A stretch of 19,554 nucleotides of DNA from CAYXVU01 sp964468725 (GTDB lineage: Bacteria; Acidobacteriota; Blastocatellia; UBA7656): the NCBI GenBank assembly GCA_964468725.1, contig CAYXVU010000104.1:1-19554 (forward strand). Direction: 5' to 3'. Position 1 is the first letter of the stretch; each line of letters starts with the position of its first letter. Position numbers and translations under genes: made by a program. Below, piece by piece: positions 1 through 8,161 of the stretch. Under the pieces are notes generated by a model. That model searched no databases and had not been told where the DNA came from. It saw only the letters and a program-made list of their open reading frames with translations.

Positions 1-1776
1 ACGCAGCAAAAATCGCCGCCGCAATCGCCCAAACAACAGCCGATGGGCGGGGTGGCGACAGGCGCTGGTCGAACCTATACCTCGGTGCGCACCACCGGCA
101 TCACCGACCCGAAAGCGCCGGTGGTTTTCGAAGACATCACGGCCAAGACGACGCTCGCCAATTTCAAACATCACTACACCAGCGCGAATAAAGATTACAT
201 TGTTGAAAGCCCGTCGGGCGGCGTTGCGATCTTCGATTACGATAGCGATGGCCTGCCCGACATCTACTTGCTCAACGGTTCGTCCATCGCCGCGCAACAA
301 GGCAAAGAGGCCGCGCCGCGCGCTGCGCTCTATCGCAACCTCGGCAACTGGAAATTCGAAGACGTGACCGACAAAGCCGGGGTCGCCAATCAACGTTGGG
401 GCATGGGAACAGCGGTTGGCGATTACGATAACGATGGTCACCTTGACCTCTTCGTCTCCAATTTCGGCGTGTCGCGGCTCTATCACAACAACGGCAACGG
501 CACCTTTACCGATGTAGCCGAAAAACTCGGCGTCGCGCGCGTGGGTTGGAGCATGGGAGCAAGCTTTGGCGATTATGATCGTGACGGGCGGCTTGATCTC
601 TTCGTGCCCGGTTACGTCAATTTCGATGTCAATGATCTGCCGCCCAATCCGACGGATGCCAACAAACCGGGAGGTGTCGGGTCGAACTTTTGTCAGTTTC
701 GCGGCGTCCCGGTGATGTGCGGGCCACGCGGTTTGAAAGGCGAAGGCGATACGCTCTACCATCAAAAATCCGATGGCACGTTTGAAGATGTCAGCCTCAA
801 ATCCGGCACTCAGGACCCACAAAAGTATTACGGCCTCTCATCGGCTTTCTTACGCATCAATGATGATGATCTACTCGATTTGATCGTCATCAATGATTCG
901 ACGCCCAANNNNNNNNNNTTGTACCTCAATCACGGCGACGGCACCTTTGAAGAGGCTGGGTATCCCTCCGGCATCGCGGTCAACGAAAGCGGGCGCGAAC
1001 AGGCTGGCATGGGACTGGGAGTCGGCGATTATGACAACGATGGTCGCGTAGATTTTTACGTGACGAATTTCTCGGATGACTCGAACACCCTCTATCACAA
1101 CGATGGTGACGGCAACTTTTTAGACGTGACCTTTCAAGCCGGACACGGCGAAACGACGATTCCTTTTCTCGGTTGGGGTACGAGTTTTCTCGATTACGAT
1201 AATGACGGCTGGAAAGATGTGTTGATTGCCAACGGCCACGTCTACCCGCAAGCCGATAAGAATCAATGGGGCACCAGCTATGCACAACAGCCACTCTTGT
1301 TTCGCAATCTGACGACGGGAAAGTTCGAGCGCATCGGCGCAGCGCCCGCAAGCGGGTTGGCCATCGCCATTTCGGCGCGCGGATTGGCCATCGGCGATCT
1401 GGATGGCGATGGCGATCTTGATGCCGTGATCAATAACAATGGCGCGCCACCGACGCTGCTTCGTAACGTGACCGCACAGACCGGCCATTGGGTCATGCTG
1501 CGATTGATCGGCGATACGGCGAAAAAGAGTCCGCGAGACGCGCTCGGCGCCAGCGTTTACCTGACGACGGGAAAGTTGCGACAACGCGCCGATGTTCTGA
1601 GCGGCGCAAGCTATGCCAGTCAAAATGATATGCGCCTGCATTTCGGCATGGGCGCAGCAACGAAGATAGACAGACTCGAAGTCAAGTGGCCAAGCGGCGC
1701 GACTGAAGTCTTCAAGATGGACGGTTGCGATAAAGTCTTCACCCTCATCGAAGGCAAAGGCGTCGCCAACAAGTGA
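1..1776 (+). CDS. CRTAC1-type VCBS/FG-GAP repeat protein with C-terminal ASPIC/UnbV domain (5' partial, contains N gap)
   Basis: The reading frame is open from base 1. The first available ATG (base 43) is followed by a low-complexity stretch, so the true start and any signal peptide probably lie left of the window. The protein has about seven FG-GAP/VCBS blades with calcium-loop motifs: DYDSDG, DYDNDG, DYDRDG, a degenerate NDDDLL blade, DYDNDG twice and DLDGDGD. Between blades 3 and 4 there is a Cys pair (NFCQFRG and VMCGPRG) of the kind seen in bacterial CRTAC1-family proteins. The last ~90 residues carry the ASPIC/UnbV signature, with LGASVYL, LSGASYASQND, LHFGMG and VKWPSG. Such proteins are usually exported seven-bladed propellers that bind calcium; their role is mostly unknown, so none is assigned. 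Bases 909-918 are Ns inside the NDSTP motif, and the frame continues across them. The peroxiredoxin follows 166 bp downstream on the same strand. Confidence 0.9.
   Translation, partial: TQQKSPPQSPKQQPMGGVATGAGRTYTSVRTTGITDPKAPVVFEDITAKTTLANFKHHYTSANKDYIVESPSGGVAIFDYDSDGLPDIYLLNGSSIAAQQGKEAAPRAALYRNLGNWKFEDVTDKAGVANQRWGMGTAVGDYDNDGHLDLFVSNFGVSRLYHNNGNGTFTDVAEKLGVARVGWSMGASFGDYDRDGRLDLFVPGYVNFDVNDLPPNPTDANKPGGVGSNFCQFRGVPVMCGPRGLKGEGDTLYHQKSDGTFEDVSLKSGTQDPQKYYGLSSAFLRINDDDLLDLIVINDSTPXXXXLYLNHGDGTFEEAGYPSGIAVNESGREQAGMGLGVGDYDNDGRVDFYVTNFSDDSNTLYHNDGDGNFLDVTFQAGHGETTIPFLGWGTSFLDYDNDGWKDVLIANGHVYPQADKNQWGTSYAQQPLLFRNLTTGKFERIGAAPASGLAIAISARGLAIGDLDGDGDLDAVINNNGAPPTLLRNVTAQTGHWVMLRLIGDTAKKSPRDALGASVYLTTGKLRQRADVLSGASYASQNDMRLHFGMGAATKIDRLEVKWPSGATEVFKMDGCDKVFTLIEGKGVANK
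909..918. other. Assembly gap (10 Ns) inside the CRTAC1-type gene
   Basis: Ten consecutive Ns interrupt the coding sequence after NDSTP and before LYLNHGDGTF. The round length suggests a placeholder for an unsequenced gap rather than a measured one. The frame is the same on both sides. Confidence 0.97.
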
Positions 1777-1873
1777 AATCGCAGGGGCAGGAGAAGGTAG
1801 CAGGACAATCCGGTGTGATCTATCTCGAACCCATCCGGCGAAATCAGACCGTCGTCGTTTTCCCGTTACTCCT

Positions 1874-1887
1874 CAGGCATTAGCCTG
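1874..1887. repeat. Short inverted repeat CAGGC-ATTA-GCCTG upstream of the peroxiredoxin gene
   Basis: This is a perfect 5-bp inverted repeat around a 4-nt loop, in the 166-bp gap between the CRTAC1-type gene and the peroxiredoxin gene and about 55 bp before the latter's ATG. It could be a weak hairpin or a small operator. There is no T-run behind it, so it is not a convincing terminator. No clear -35/-10 pair was found for the peroxiredoxin. Confidence 0.2.
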
Positions 1888-1942
1888 TCGCACGTGTCGC
1901 GGCATTGTCTACGAAGCAAATCAATAAAGATCGGAGAGCCTC

Positions 1943-2419
1943 ATGAGTCAAAGCCAATCAGACCGCAACACCGGCATTGAAGTCGGCAATCTCGCACCCG
2001 ATTTTGAACTCGCGGACGGCGCAGGGAAGCAGTGGAAGTTGGCCGAGCAGCGCGGCAAAGTCGTCGCCCTTGTCTTTTACCCGAAAGATGAAACCCCCGT
2101 CTGCACCAAACAGATGTGCAGCATGCGCGACCGATGGCCGGATTATCAGGCCACCGGCGCGGAAGTCGTCGGCATCTCGGTCGGCTCCGTCGCTTCACAT
2201 AAAAATTTCGCCGAGCATCATGACCTGCCACAACGCTTGCTGGCAGACGAACGCGGCGCGGTCACCGCACTCTACAAACTGAAATCGCTGCTGGGCGGCT
2301 CACAACGCGCTGTCGTCGTGATAGACAAAGAGGGGGTGATTCGCTATCGGCGCTCGGTCTTGCCGGTCTTTCGCCCCGGCGATGATGAAGTTATTGAAGC
2401 CATCCGCTCCGCCAGTTGA
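1943..2419 (+). CDS. bcp: Peroxiredoxin, PrxQ/BCP type (AhpC/TSA family)
   Basis: This is a thiol-dependent peroxidase that reduces H2O2 and organic hydroperoxides in the cytoplasm, normally recharged by thioredoxin. It is 158 aa, the usual length for the BCP/PrxQ clade. The N-terminal GNLAPDFEL motif opens the thioredoxin fold. The active site reads FYPKDETPVC, with the peroxidatic Cys at residue 54 and a second Cys at 59. This C-x4-C spacing is the PrxQ/BCP arrangement, in which the second Cys resolves the sulfenic acid within the same subunit. SMRD follows, as in BCP proteins. Val replaces the Gly that usually precedes the peroxidatic Cys. The C-terminal FRPGDDEVIEAI segment is also typical. 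There is no signal peptide. The ATG has a GGAG Shine-Dalgarno about 6 nt upstream. The gene converges on the Nramp-like transporter gene with a 162-bp gap. Confidence 0.93.
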   Translation: MSQSQSDRNTGIEVGNLAPDFELADGAGKQWKLAEQRGKVVALVFYPKDETPVCTKQMCSMRDRWPDYQATGAEVVGISVGSVASHKNFAEHHDLPQRLLADERGAVTALYKLKSLLGGSQRAVVVIDKEGVIRYRRSVLPVFRPGDDEVIEAIRSAS

Positions 2420-2495
2420 GCAAGAAGAGAGCCAGCGAGTCATCATTTCGTACAGCGTAGGATGACCCAATGACAAAACCAAAGGAGAACCCTTT

Positions 2496-2526
2496 GTTGA
2501 GCGGCAGGCTCGCACCGTTGCTCAAC
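2496..2526. terminator. Candidate hairpin between the convergent peroxiredoxin and Nramp-like genes
   Basis: GTTGAGC (2496-2502) and GCTCAAC (2520-2526) form a perfect 7-bp inverted repeat. Two G-U pairs and one C-G pair extend it to about 10 bp around an 11-nt loop. A smaller repeat, AAAGG/CCTTT (2481-2495), sits beside it. Its place between two convergent genes suits a bidirectional terminator. No T-tract follows on either strand, so intrinsic termination is uncertain. Confidence 0.3.
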
Positions 2527-2581
2527 CATCTCGCCTTGATCCACAACTTGATAGAAGAGACAAACTTTCTCCCTTGATTCC

Positions 2582-4126
2582 CTACCCTCCGATAGACTTC
2601 AGCATGGTGAAGAGAAAGCCTTTTTCGCGGTTGGGAACCATTCCGCCCATCAACCATAGATAGACAAAGAAACCATAAAAGATCGACATGAAGATCAACG
2701 CCACCCGTCGCCAGATTGGCGGACGCAACTCTTTCGGCAAAAACTTCATGTTTACGTAGAGCAGATGCAGCGAGCTAATCACAAAGACCAAGCCAGCCAT
2801 ATTGGCGCTGACTTGCAAGAGAATGATCGGTTGCGACAAACCGAGGGCGATGATTCCCCAAACGACCAGCAGTCCGAGCACCGAATAGTAGATCAAGCGT
2901 ACATCGCCGCCGCGCCATTCGCGTATGCGTTTGCTGCCGCTCCACAAAATATCGGTCACCGCACGCGCCATGCCTTCAATCAGGTCAAGCTGCGTTTTGA
3001 ATAGCACCCAAACGCTCATAAATGCGACTAAAAATCCGATGGCCGCGCCGCCGCGCGTCTGCATGGCGCTCGCCAGTTGCGCCGCAACGCTGAGGTTGCG
3101 AATCTCTTGCCCCGATTCGATCATCGACGTGTAGAGCACAGCCGGTAACCCCATGCCGAGCAGCGCGCCGATGAAAAAGACGCCCCATTGATCGAGTCGA
3201 ACGATGCGCCACCAGCCGCGCCACTTTTCCAGATTCTCCGTCGTGATGCGGAAGATGTTGCCGAGATGCGCCAGTTTGACCTTTTCGCCGCCTACCGCTG
3301 ACGAGATGAAGCCTATCGTCTGCCCCATGCCATAGCCTTTGTCGCGCGCGTAATTCGAGACCGTGAGATTGGCCACGCCGCCTGCGCCGGAGTATCCCGC
3401 GAATGCGCCGATTAAAAACCAGTCTGCCCCCGAAGGAATGAAGCTGAACTGTTGCGCGCTCATATCATAGCCGACAAAACCGACCGCCGTTGCCAACCAG
3501 TGTGACGGACTGGCGTAGAGCAAGCATAAAAAGATCAGCGCCGTGAGGATGAAGACGATCAGCACCCAGTTGAGAATTTCCATTGTCCGCTCGATGCGTT
3601 TGCCGCTGAAGATCAGAATCGCTACGCATACCAGAAAGCTGGCGATGCCGATGCGATAGATGGCGCTTGCATCATCTGCGCCCGATAGTCGCCCAATGAA
3701 TAAGAAGAAGATCGCGCCCGCTGCCGAACCAGCCCACGCTGGCCAGCCGAGTTGCAAAAAGTAGAGGATCACATAAACCCATGCCCAAAACGTTGAATGC
3801 GGTTTCGTCCGCATAAATCCGACGACGACCGGCTCGCCTGTGTAGAGCGTGTAGCGCACCAGTTCGGTATTAAAGACCGCTTGCAAGGTGCAAGCAATCA
3901 ACGTCACCCATAACAACGAGAGGCCATATTTCACAAATGCCGCAGGCCCCAACAACCATTCGCCGCTGCCAATGGAGGCGCCGAGAATAATCGCACCCGG
4001 CCCGATAATGCCGAGAATCTTCAGCCCTTTGGCCATCGGCGGCGCGGGCAGTTCGGCTTGCCGCCAAGGGCCAAGCCCGGATTGCGCTTCAATGCTGATA
4101 TGCGAAGTGTCGGTATGTGTCGCCAA
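2582..4126 (-). CDS. Divergent Nramp-superfamily (SLC11-like, LeuT fold) transporter
   Basis: This is a 514-aa integral membrane protein with about 11-12 hydrophobic segments and a ~30-residue polar N-terminus. The overall pattern (GPGAIILGASIGSGEW in TM1, then TMs through residue ~500) resembles the Nramp-like proteins of Acidobacteria and Planctomycetes. In true MntH/Nramp proteins TM1 carries DPGN and TM6 carries an MPH motif, and these residues bind Mn2+/Fe2+. Here the aligned TM1 stretch is GSGE (residues ~53-56), and the TM6 region (GAFAGYSGAGGVANL, ~240-254) has no Met-Pro-His. Transport of Mn/Fe by the classical site is therefore unlikely and the substrate is unknown. The start codon is TTG, chosen because AGAGGAG lies 7 nt upstream and the protein reads MATHTDTSH from there. 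The gene lies 137 bp downstream of lutC on the same strand, so read-through from lut is possible. Confidence 0.82.
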   Translation of the reverse strand: MATHTDTSHISIEAQSGLGPWRQAELPAPPMAKGLKILGIIGPGAIILGASIGSGEWLLGPAAFVKYGLSLLWVTLIACTLQAVFNTELVRYTLYTGEPVVVGFMRTKPHSTFWAWVYVILYFLQLGWPAWAGSAAGAIFFLFIGRLSGADDASAIYRIGIASFLVCVAILIFSGKRIERTMEILNWVLIVFILTALIFLCLLYASPSHWLATAVGFVGYDMSAQQFSFIPSGADWFLIGAFAGYSGAGGVANLTVSNYARDKGYGMGQTIGFISSAVGGEKVKLAHLGNIFRITTENLEKWRGWWRIVRLDQWGVFFIGALLGMGLPAVLYTSMIESGQEIRNLSVAAQLASAMQTRGGAAIGFLVAFMSVWVLFKTQLDLIEGMARAVTDILWSGSKRIREWRGGDVRLIYYSVLGLLVVWGIIALGLSQPIILLQVSANMAGLVFVISSLHLLYVNMKFLPKELRPPIWRRVALIFMSIFYGFFVYLWLMGGMVPNREKGFLFTMLKSIGG

Positions 4127-4133
4127 TGGAGTT

Positions 4134-4140
4134 CTCCTCT
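4134..4140 (-). promoter_or_regulatory. Shine-Dalgarno AGAGGAG that supports a TTG start for the Nramp-like gene
   Basis: On the minus strand AGAGGAG is followed by a 7-nt spacer (AACTCCA) and then TTG at 4126-4124. This is one of the best ribosome binding sites in the window and is the reason for preferring the non-ATG start. Confidence 0.75.
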
Positions 4141-4200
4141 TTTGTCGCTTGAGTCATGGGTCTCTTTGCGGATGATGAGCAGGCTCTCGACTCTGCACCG

Positions 4201-4221
4201 CCTCTGCGCGCTCTGCGGAGG
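4201..4221. repeat. Imperfect hairpin between lutC and the Nramp-like gene
   Basis: CCTCTGC (4201-4207) and GCGGAGG (4215-4221) pair with one mismatch around a 7-nt loop. CTCTGC also occurs three times here (4191, 4202, 4211). It could be a processing or attenuation structure in a lut-transporter transcript. No T-run follows. Confidence 0.2.
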
Positions 4222-4263
4222 GTCAGCTATCCGGCGCACGCAATCGAAAATTGCCATAGAGAT

Positions 4264-5004
4264 TCAAGGATTCATCGAATCATTCAACAAGATCACTTGC
4301 AACTGCTGCGGCCCATGTACGCCGACGACCAGAATCATTTCGATATCGCCGGTGCGGCTCGGCCCTGTAATGAAGGTGACGGCGCTTGATACCGGCAGCT
4401 CCTCTTTTTGCGTCGTCAACCGCAACATCGGGAACAGGTCGTCAAGCCCGCGAATCATCTGCTCCGGCGTGATGACCGCGATGTGAACTGGCGGCAAGAG
4501 CGAAGCCGAACGCGCCCGCCCTTTGCCGGTTAGCAAGACCAATGTGCCGGTGTCGGCAAGGGCGAAATCCACGCCTGATATGCCTAATTCCGCGTGCCTC
4601 GCTCGCTCGACGAAATCGCCGCCGCCATCGTCTGCAATAAATGAAATGCCCGATTCGCTGAGCGCCTGTCCTATGGCGAGCCGGTCAATAACCTCGACAT
4701 TCCATCCAACAACCGAACGACTCTGATGCTCTGTCGCCAAACGGAGAATCAGATTGCGTGCGGCTTCTCGACTCTCCGCAATAGCGAATCGCCCGCCGAC
4801 CTTCGTCAACTCCGACTCGAATCGTCGGATGAGATATTCACGCTGATCGGCGCAACTCGATTTGATTTGCGCAACCTGCTCTTCTTGTGAAACTCTGCGC
4901 GGCGACTCACCCGCCGCAACCGCACCTTCATGACCCGGCGCGGCGGATGCGCTCAACGCATCCCGAATTTTGGCAAGCATCGCTTCGCGTGAAGGTCGTT
5001 GCAT
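4264..5004 (-). CDS. lutC: Lactate utilization protein C (LUD domain)
   Basis: This is the LutC/YkgG subunit of the LutABC complex, which oxidises L-lactate to pyruvate in the cytoplasm. The protein is 246 aa and has a single LUD domain from about residue 50 to the end. Characteristic stretches are SGVDFALADTGTLVL, PPVHIAVITPEQMI and the C-terminal FITGPSRTGDIEM followed by GVHGP, which is near-identical to the family signature. It has no Fe-S cysteine cluster, as expected for LutC. The ATG lies 5 bp after the lutB stop, so the two are almost certainly translated from one mRNA. There is no strong Shine-Dalgarno, and translation may be coupled to lutB. The N-terminal ~45 residues are a variable, charged extension common in this subunit. 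Confidence 0.93.
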   Translation of the reverse strand: MQRPSREAMLAKIRDALSASAAPGHEGAVAAGESPRRVSQEEQVAQIKSSCADQREYLIRRFESELTKVGGRFAIAESREAARNLILRLATEHQSRSVVGWNVEVIDRLAIGQALSESGISFIADDGGGDFVERARHAELGISGVDFALADTGTLVLLTGKGRARSASLLPPVHIAVITPEQMIRGLDDLFPMLRLTTQKEELPVSSAVTFITGPSRTGDIEMILVVGVHGPQQLQVILLNDSMNP

Positions 5005-5009
5005 AGCGA

Positions 5010-6428
5010 TTACTGAGGGCCGAGATCACGCCAAAGCGTGTGAAAGGATTTGCGAGCCAGCGGCGGGAAGTCACGATTTTCCGTCCAACCGCTAAACCCC
5101 ATCGGCAAGCTGTCGAATTTGCCCTCTTTCAACATCGGCCCTTGAAAGAATGTGGCCAGCCGAAAGAGCACTCGATAACAGCGGGGATGGCGCATCGTGA
5201 AAGCCCATAGTTTGATGGCTACCCTCTCCGCAAGCGATGGTCGGCGCGGTTTCGCTGCGCCCGCAGCCCACTCGTTTCGCAACCGCAATAGCACATGCGG
5301 AATGTTGATGCGCACCGGACAAACCTCGCGGCAGGCCCCACATAAGGTCGAAGCGAAGGGCAGGTCTTTCGCCCGCTCCAAGCCGATCATCGGCGGCGTG
5401 ATGATCGAACCAATCGGCCCCGAATAGACCGCGCCATAGGCATGCCCGCCGATCTTTTGATACACGGGGCAGACATTCAAGCACGCCCCGCAGCGCAAAC
5501 AATAGAGCGCTTCGCGCTTCTCTGCGTCCGCCAATAACTGGGTGCGGCCATTGTCGAGCAACACGAGGTGAAACTCCTCCGCGCCATCGCTTTCGCCTGC
5601 GCGCCGTGCGCCCGTGATGAACGAAACATAGCTCGACATCTTCTGTCCGGTCGCTGTGCGCGCCAGAATCTTCAGAAAGATTGCGAGGTCATCGAACGAG
5701 GGAATCACTTTTTCGATGCCTACGAGTGCAACATGCAGGCGCGGCAGCGAAGTACTCAACCGGATGTTGCCCTCATTTTCAACCAGCACGAGGGTTCCGG
5801 TTTCGGCAACCGCGAAGTTTGCGCCGGTGATGCCCATCTGCGCCGTGCAAAACTTCTCGCGCAACTGTTGGCGCGCGACGAGAGTCATCTCTTCGGCTTC
5901 GACCAAACCCGTCGCGCCCAGTTTTTCAGCGAACAACTCACCGACATCGCTCTTCGATTTGTGAATTGCCGGTGCTAGGATGTGCGACGGTCGTTCATCG
6001 GCCAGTTGCACGATGTATTCGCCGAGATCGGTTTCAATTGCCTCGATGCCTGCCTCTGCCAACGCTTCGTTCAATTCAATCTCTTCGGTGACCATAGACT
6101 TGCTTTTGACGACGCGAGTCACCTGATGAGTGCGCGCGAGATTGAGAATGATCGAACGCGCCTCTTCCGCGTCTTGTGCCCAATGCACCGTGCCGCCCAG
6201 CCGTTTGACGCTCGCCTCGAGTTCGATCAGGTAATGATCCAATTTGGCGATGGTCTGCTCTTTGATGGCGCGCGCGCGGTCGCGCAAGGCTTCGCCGTCC
6301 GCGAGTTCCGCAAACGCCACTGTGCGACGGTCGGCAAATGCTGTCAGGACACGCAACCGCGATTGCAGTTTGTGATTCCGCACGGCGGTCGTCGCATTTT
6401 GAAAGAAGGTGTCGGTTGTCGGATGCAT
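5010..6428 (-). CDS. lutB: Lactate utilization iron-sulfur protein B (LUD + 4Fe-4S domains)
   Basis: This is the large iron-sulfur subunit of the LutABC L-lactate oxidation complex. It has 472 aa from the ATG at 6428 (MHPTTD), matching the usual length of about 470-480. A longer open frame to 6683 would overlap lutA heavily and adds only Arg/Ser-rich non-conserved sequence, so it was rejected. The LUD domain spans about residues 60-295, including GITGANFAVAETGTLVLVEN and SFITGARRAGE. A ferredoxin-like part follows, with C310-x2-C313-x2-C316-x3-C320-P and C363-x2-C366-x3-C370-P for two Fe-S clusters. The C-terminal ~80 residues resemble the LutB tail (FSGWTENRDFPP). The gene starts 41 bp after the lutA stop and ends 5 bp before lutC. 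Confidence 0.95.
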   Translation of the reverse strand: MHPTTDTFFQNATTAVRNHKLQSRLRVLTAFADRRTVAFAELADGEALRDRARAIKEQTIAKLDHYLIELEASVKRLGGTVHWAQDAEEARSIILNLARTHQVTRVVKSKSMVTEEIELNEALAEAGIEAIETDLGEYIVQLADERPSHILAPAIHKSKSDVGELFAEKLGATGLVEAEEMTLVARQQLREKFCTAQMGITGANFAVAETGTLVLVENEGNIRLSTSLPRLHVALVGIEKVIPSFDDLAIFLKILARTATGQKMSSYVSFITGARRAGESDGAEEFHLVLLDNGRTQLLADAEKREALYCLRCGACLNVCPVYQKIGGHAYGAVYSGPIGSIITPPMIGLERAKDLPFASTLCGACREVCPVRINIPHVLLRLRNEWAAGAAKPRRPSLAERVAIKLWAFTMRHPRCYRVLFRLATFFQGPMLKEGKFDSLPMGFSGWTENRDFPPLARKSFHTLWRDLGPQ

Positions 6429-6469
6429 AACGTTGGCGGCTGCCTGAGCGCGCAGCCATTTGACAGAAC

Positions 6470-7192
6470 TTATTCGGATTTTGCAAGCAATTCGGCGATG
6501 TGCATTGCTTGCGTTGGCACACCTTGCCGACTGAGACCACCGGCGATGTGCATCAGACAACCCATATCGCTGGCGACGACGAAATCGGCTTCGCACTTTT
6601 TGATGGCATCGATCTTCTCTTGCAGAATGCCGCCGGAAATCTGCGGGTACTTGATCGAAAACAGCCCGCCGAATCCGCAACACAGATCCGCGCGCTCCAT
6701 TTCGACCCGTTCGATTCCGCGCACGGCATCAAGTAAGCGTTGCGGTTCGGTTTGCACCTTCAGTTCGCGCAATAAGTGACAAGATTGATGCAACGCCACT
6801 CTGCCGTGAAACGAAGCGCCGACATCTTCGACACCGAGTATGTTGACTAAAAAATCGGTGAATTCATAGAGCCGCCCGGCGAGGTCGCGCACCCGTCGTT
6901 GTTTGTCAGCATCGTCTTTGAAAAGGTCTGCATAAAAGATTTTCACCATGCTGGCGCACGAACCGGAAGGGGTGACAATGTAGGGGCAATCTTCAAACGT
7001 ATCGAGGAAGTGCTCGGCAACGCGACGCGCTTCGCCGTGAAAGCCGCTATTGAAAGCGGGCTGCCCGCAACAGGTCTGCGCTTTGGGAAAAGAGATTTCG
7101 ACGCCGAGTTTGCGAAGCACCTGTACGGCGCTCACGCCGACGGCGGGAAAGAATTGATCTACGATGCAAGTGATGAAGAGCGCGGCTTTCAT
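6470..7192 (-). CDS. lutA: Lactate utilization protein A (CCG-domain Fe-S oxidoreductase)
   Basis: This is the first gene of the lutABC set. LutA is a cysteine-rich (CCG, formerly DUF224) protein related to the GlpC/GlcF and heterodisulfide reductase CCG subunits, and it carries an unusual Fe-S cluster or disulfide-active site. The protein is 240 aa, the normal size. Two CCG modules are complete: C9, then C41-C42-G (CCGQPAFNSG) and C79; and C138, then C171-C172-G (CCGFGGLFS) and C212. The ATG at 7192 has a weak CAGG 8 nt upstream. The 114-bp space before it, behind the GNAT gene, holds no promoter pair that I can recognise. I found neither a lutR-type regulator nor a lactate permease (LldP/LutP) beside it. 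Confidence 0.94.
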   Translation of the reverse strand: MKAALFITCIVDQFFPAVGVSAVQVLRKLGVEISFPKAQTCCGQPAFNSGFHGEARRVAEHFLDTFEDCPYIVTPSGSCASMVKIFYADLFKDDADKQRRVRDLAGRLYEFTDFLVNILGVEDVGASFHGRVALHQSCHLLRELKVQTEPQRLLDAVRGIERVEMERADLCCGFGGLFSIKYPQISGGILQEKIDAIKKCEADFVVASDMGCLMHIAGGLSRQGVPTQAMHIAELLAKSE

Positions 7193-7306
7193 AGTTGAAC
7201 CTGAAGGTGTGGTTTACCTCAATAAGGGGAAGCAATGCAATCAAACCTGACCGCTACAGATTAATTCATCGGCAACCAGCTCTCTATTCGATCACCAAAG
7301 GCGTCG

Positions 7307-8125
7307 CTATTCCGGCAATTGATATTCGGTAAAGCGTCCTGTTGCCCGAAAGCCGAGGCGATGATAAACGCCCAGCCCGTCGGCTGAAGCTTGTAAGACA
7401 GCCGTTTTGAATCCCTGTGCGCGGGCTTCCAGCAACGGGTACAGAGTCATGGCGCTGCCGTACCCTTTGCGACGATGTGCGGCAAGCGTTGCGATGTTGT
7501 ACAAACCGACCGCTTCATTGCTTACCGTCAGTTGCGATGTTACAACTGCTTCATCGCCATGATAGCCGACATACATTCGCAAAGCAGAGTCTTCGGCAAG
7601 CAGCACGGGTGCGGCGGCCTCATAGAACCGAATCACATCCTGATCGGGCGGCTGCCAGTTGGCGGCGTTGATCCGCGCGAAGTCCCGAAGCTGTTGCAAA
7701 GTGGTCACGCGCTCGATTTGCAATCCCTGCGGCGTCAGGTCGGTCATCATCAGCGCATCGAGATCGGCAACCATGGCGACTTCCGATTCTGCCGCTTCCA
7801 ATCCGGCATCAAGCAACGCTTGACCGAGACGGGCAGGTTGATCGGTCGCGCCAACCCACCAAGAGAACGGGCGTTGCACTCCCTTGAAGAAGGCGATGGC
7901 CTGCGCGATGCGCTCTTGTAGCGTCGCCTCATCAAGGCGGGCGCGAACAACAAAATTGAAGGTGTCGCAGGCTAACCCCGAATCAATCATCATCAGGTGT
8001 TTATCGGCGATGACGCGCATGCCTGCAACACGGCTTTGAACCCAACTCATGTGAGTAACGAGATTCTCTTCGGCAACCAGATTGAGTTGTTCGGATGGCA
8101 GTGGGTTTTCCGAGTCCGATTTCAT
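7307..8125 (-). CDS. GNAT family N-acetyltransferase
   Basis: This is a 272-aa protein whose C-terminal half is a GNAT fold that transfers an acyl group from an acyl-CoA to an amine; the substrate is unknown. The pyrophosphate-binding motif A is at residues 217-226 (HRRKGYGSAM, giving R-x-x-G-x-G at 218-223). Motif B follows with VLQASADGLGVYHRLGF and FTEYQL at the end, as in many small-molecule GNATs. The first ~130 residues (FKGVQRPFSWWVG, LLDAGLEAAESEVAM) look like a degenerate N-terminal GNAT-like half, a two-domain arrangement seen in other proteins of about 270 aa. The ATG has ACAGG at about 6 nt. The gene starts 36 bp after the PhyH-family gene, so co-transcription with it is likely. 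Confidence 0.85.
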   Translation of the reverse strand: MKSDSENPLPSEQLNLVAEENLVTHMSWVQSRVAGMRVIADKHLMMIDSGLACDTFNFVVRARLDEATLQERIAQAIAFFKGVQRPFSWWVGATDQPARLGQALLDAGLEAAESEVAMVADLDALMMTDLTPQGLQIERVTTLQQLRDFARINAANWQPPDQDVIRFYEAAAPVLLAEDSALRMYVGYHGDEAVVTSQLTVSNEAVGLYNIATLAAHRRKGYGSAMTLYPLLEARAQGFKTAVLQASADGLGVYHRLGFRATGRFTEYQLPE

Positions 8126-8161
8126 ATTTACCTGTGGCAGTAAGCCGATGATGAAGACAGA

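Noticed and set aside
4191..4216. Triple CTCTGC as a possible CRISPR-like or satellite repeat
   Set aside because: The repeat is only 6 bp and irregularly spaced, with no spacers and no cas genes nearby.
6429..6683. An 85-residue N-terminal extension of lutB up to an earlier ATG
   Set aside because: It overlaps lutA by more than 200 bp, is Arg/Ser-rich and unlike LutB. The ATG at 6428 gives the family length.
5982..6779. A 265-codon plus-strand open frame opposite lutB and lutA
   Set aside because: It is antisense to conserved Fe-S and LUD coding sequence and shows no domain features.
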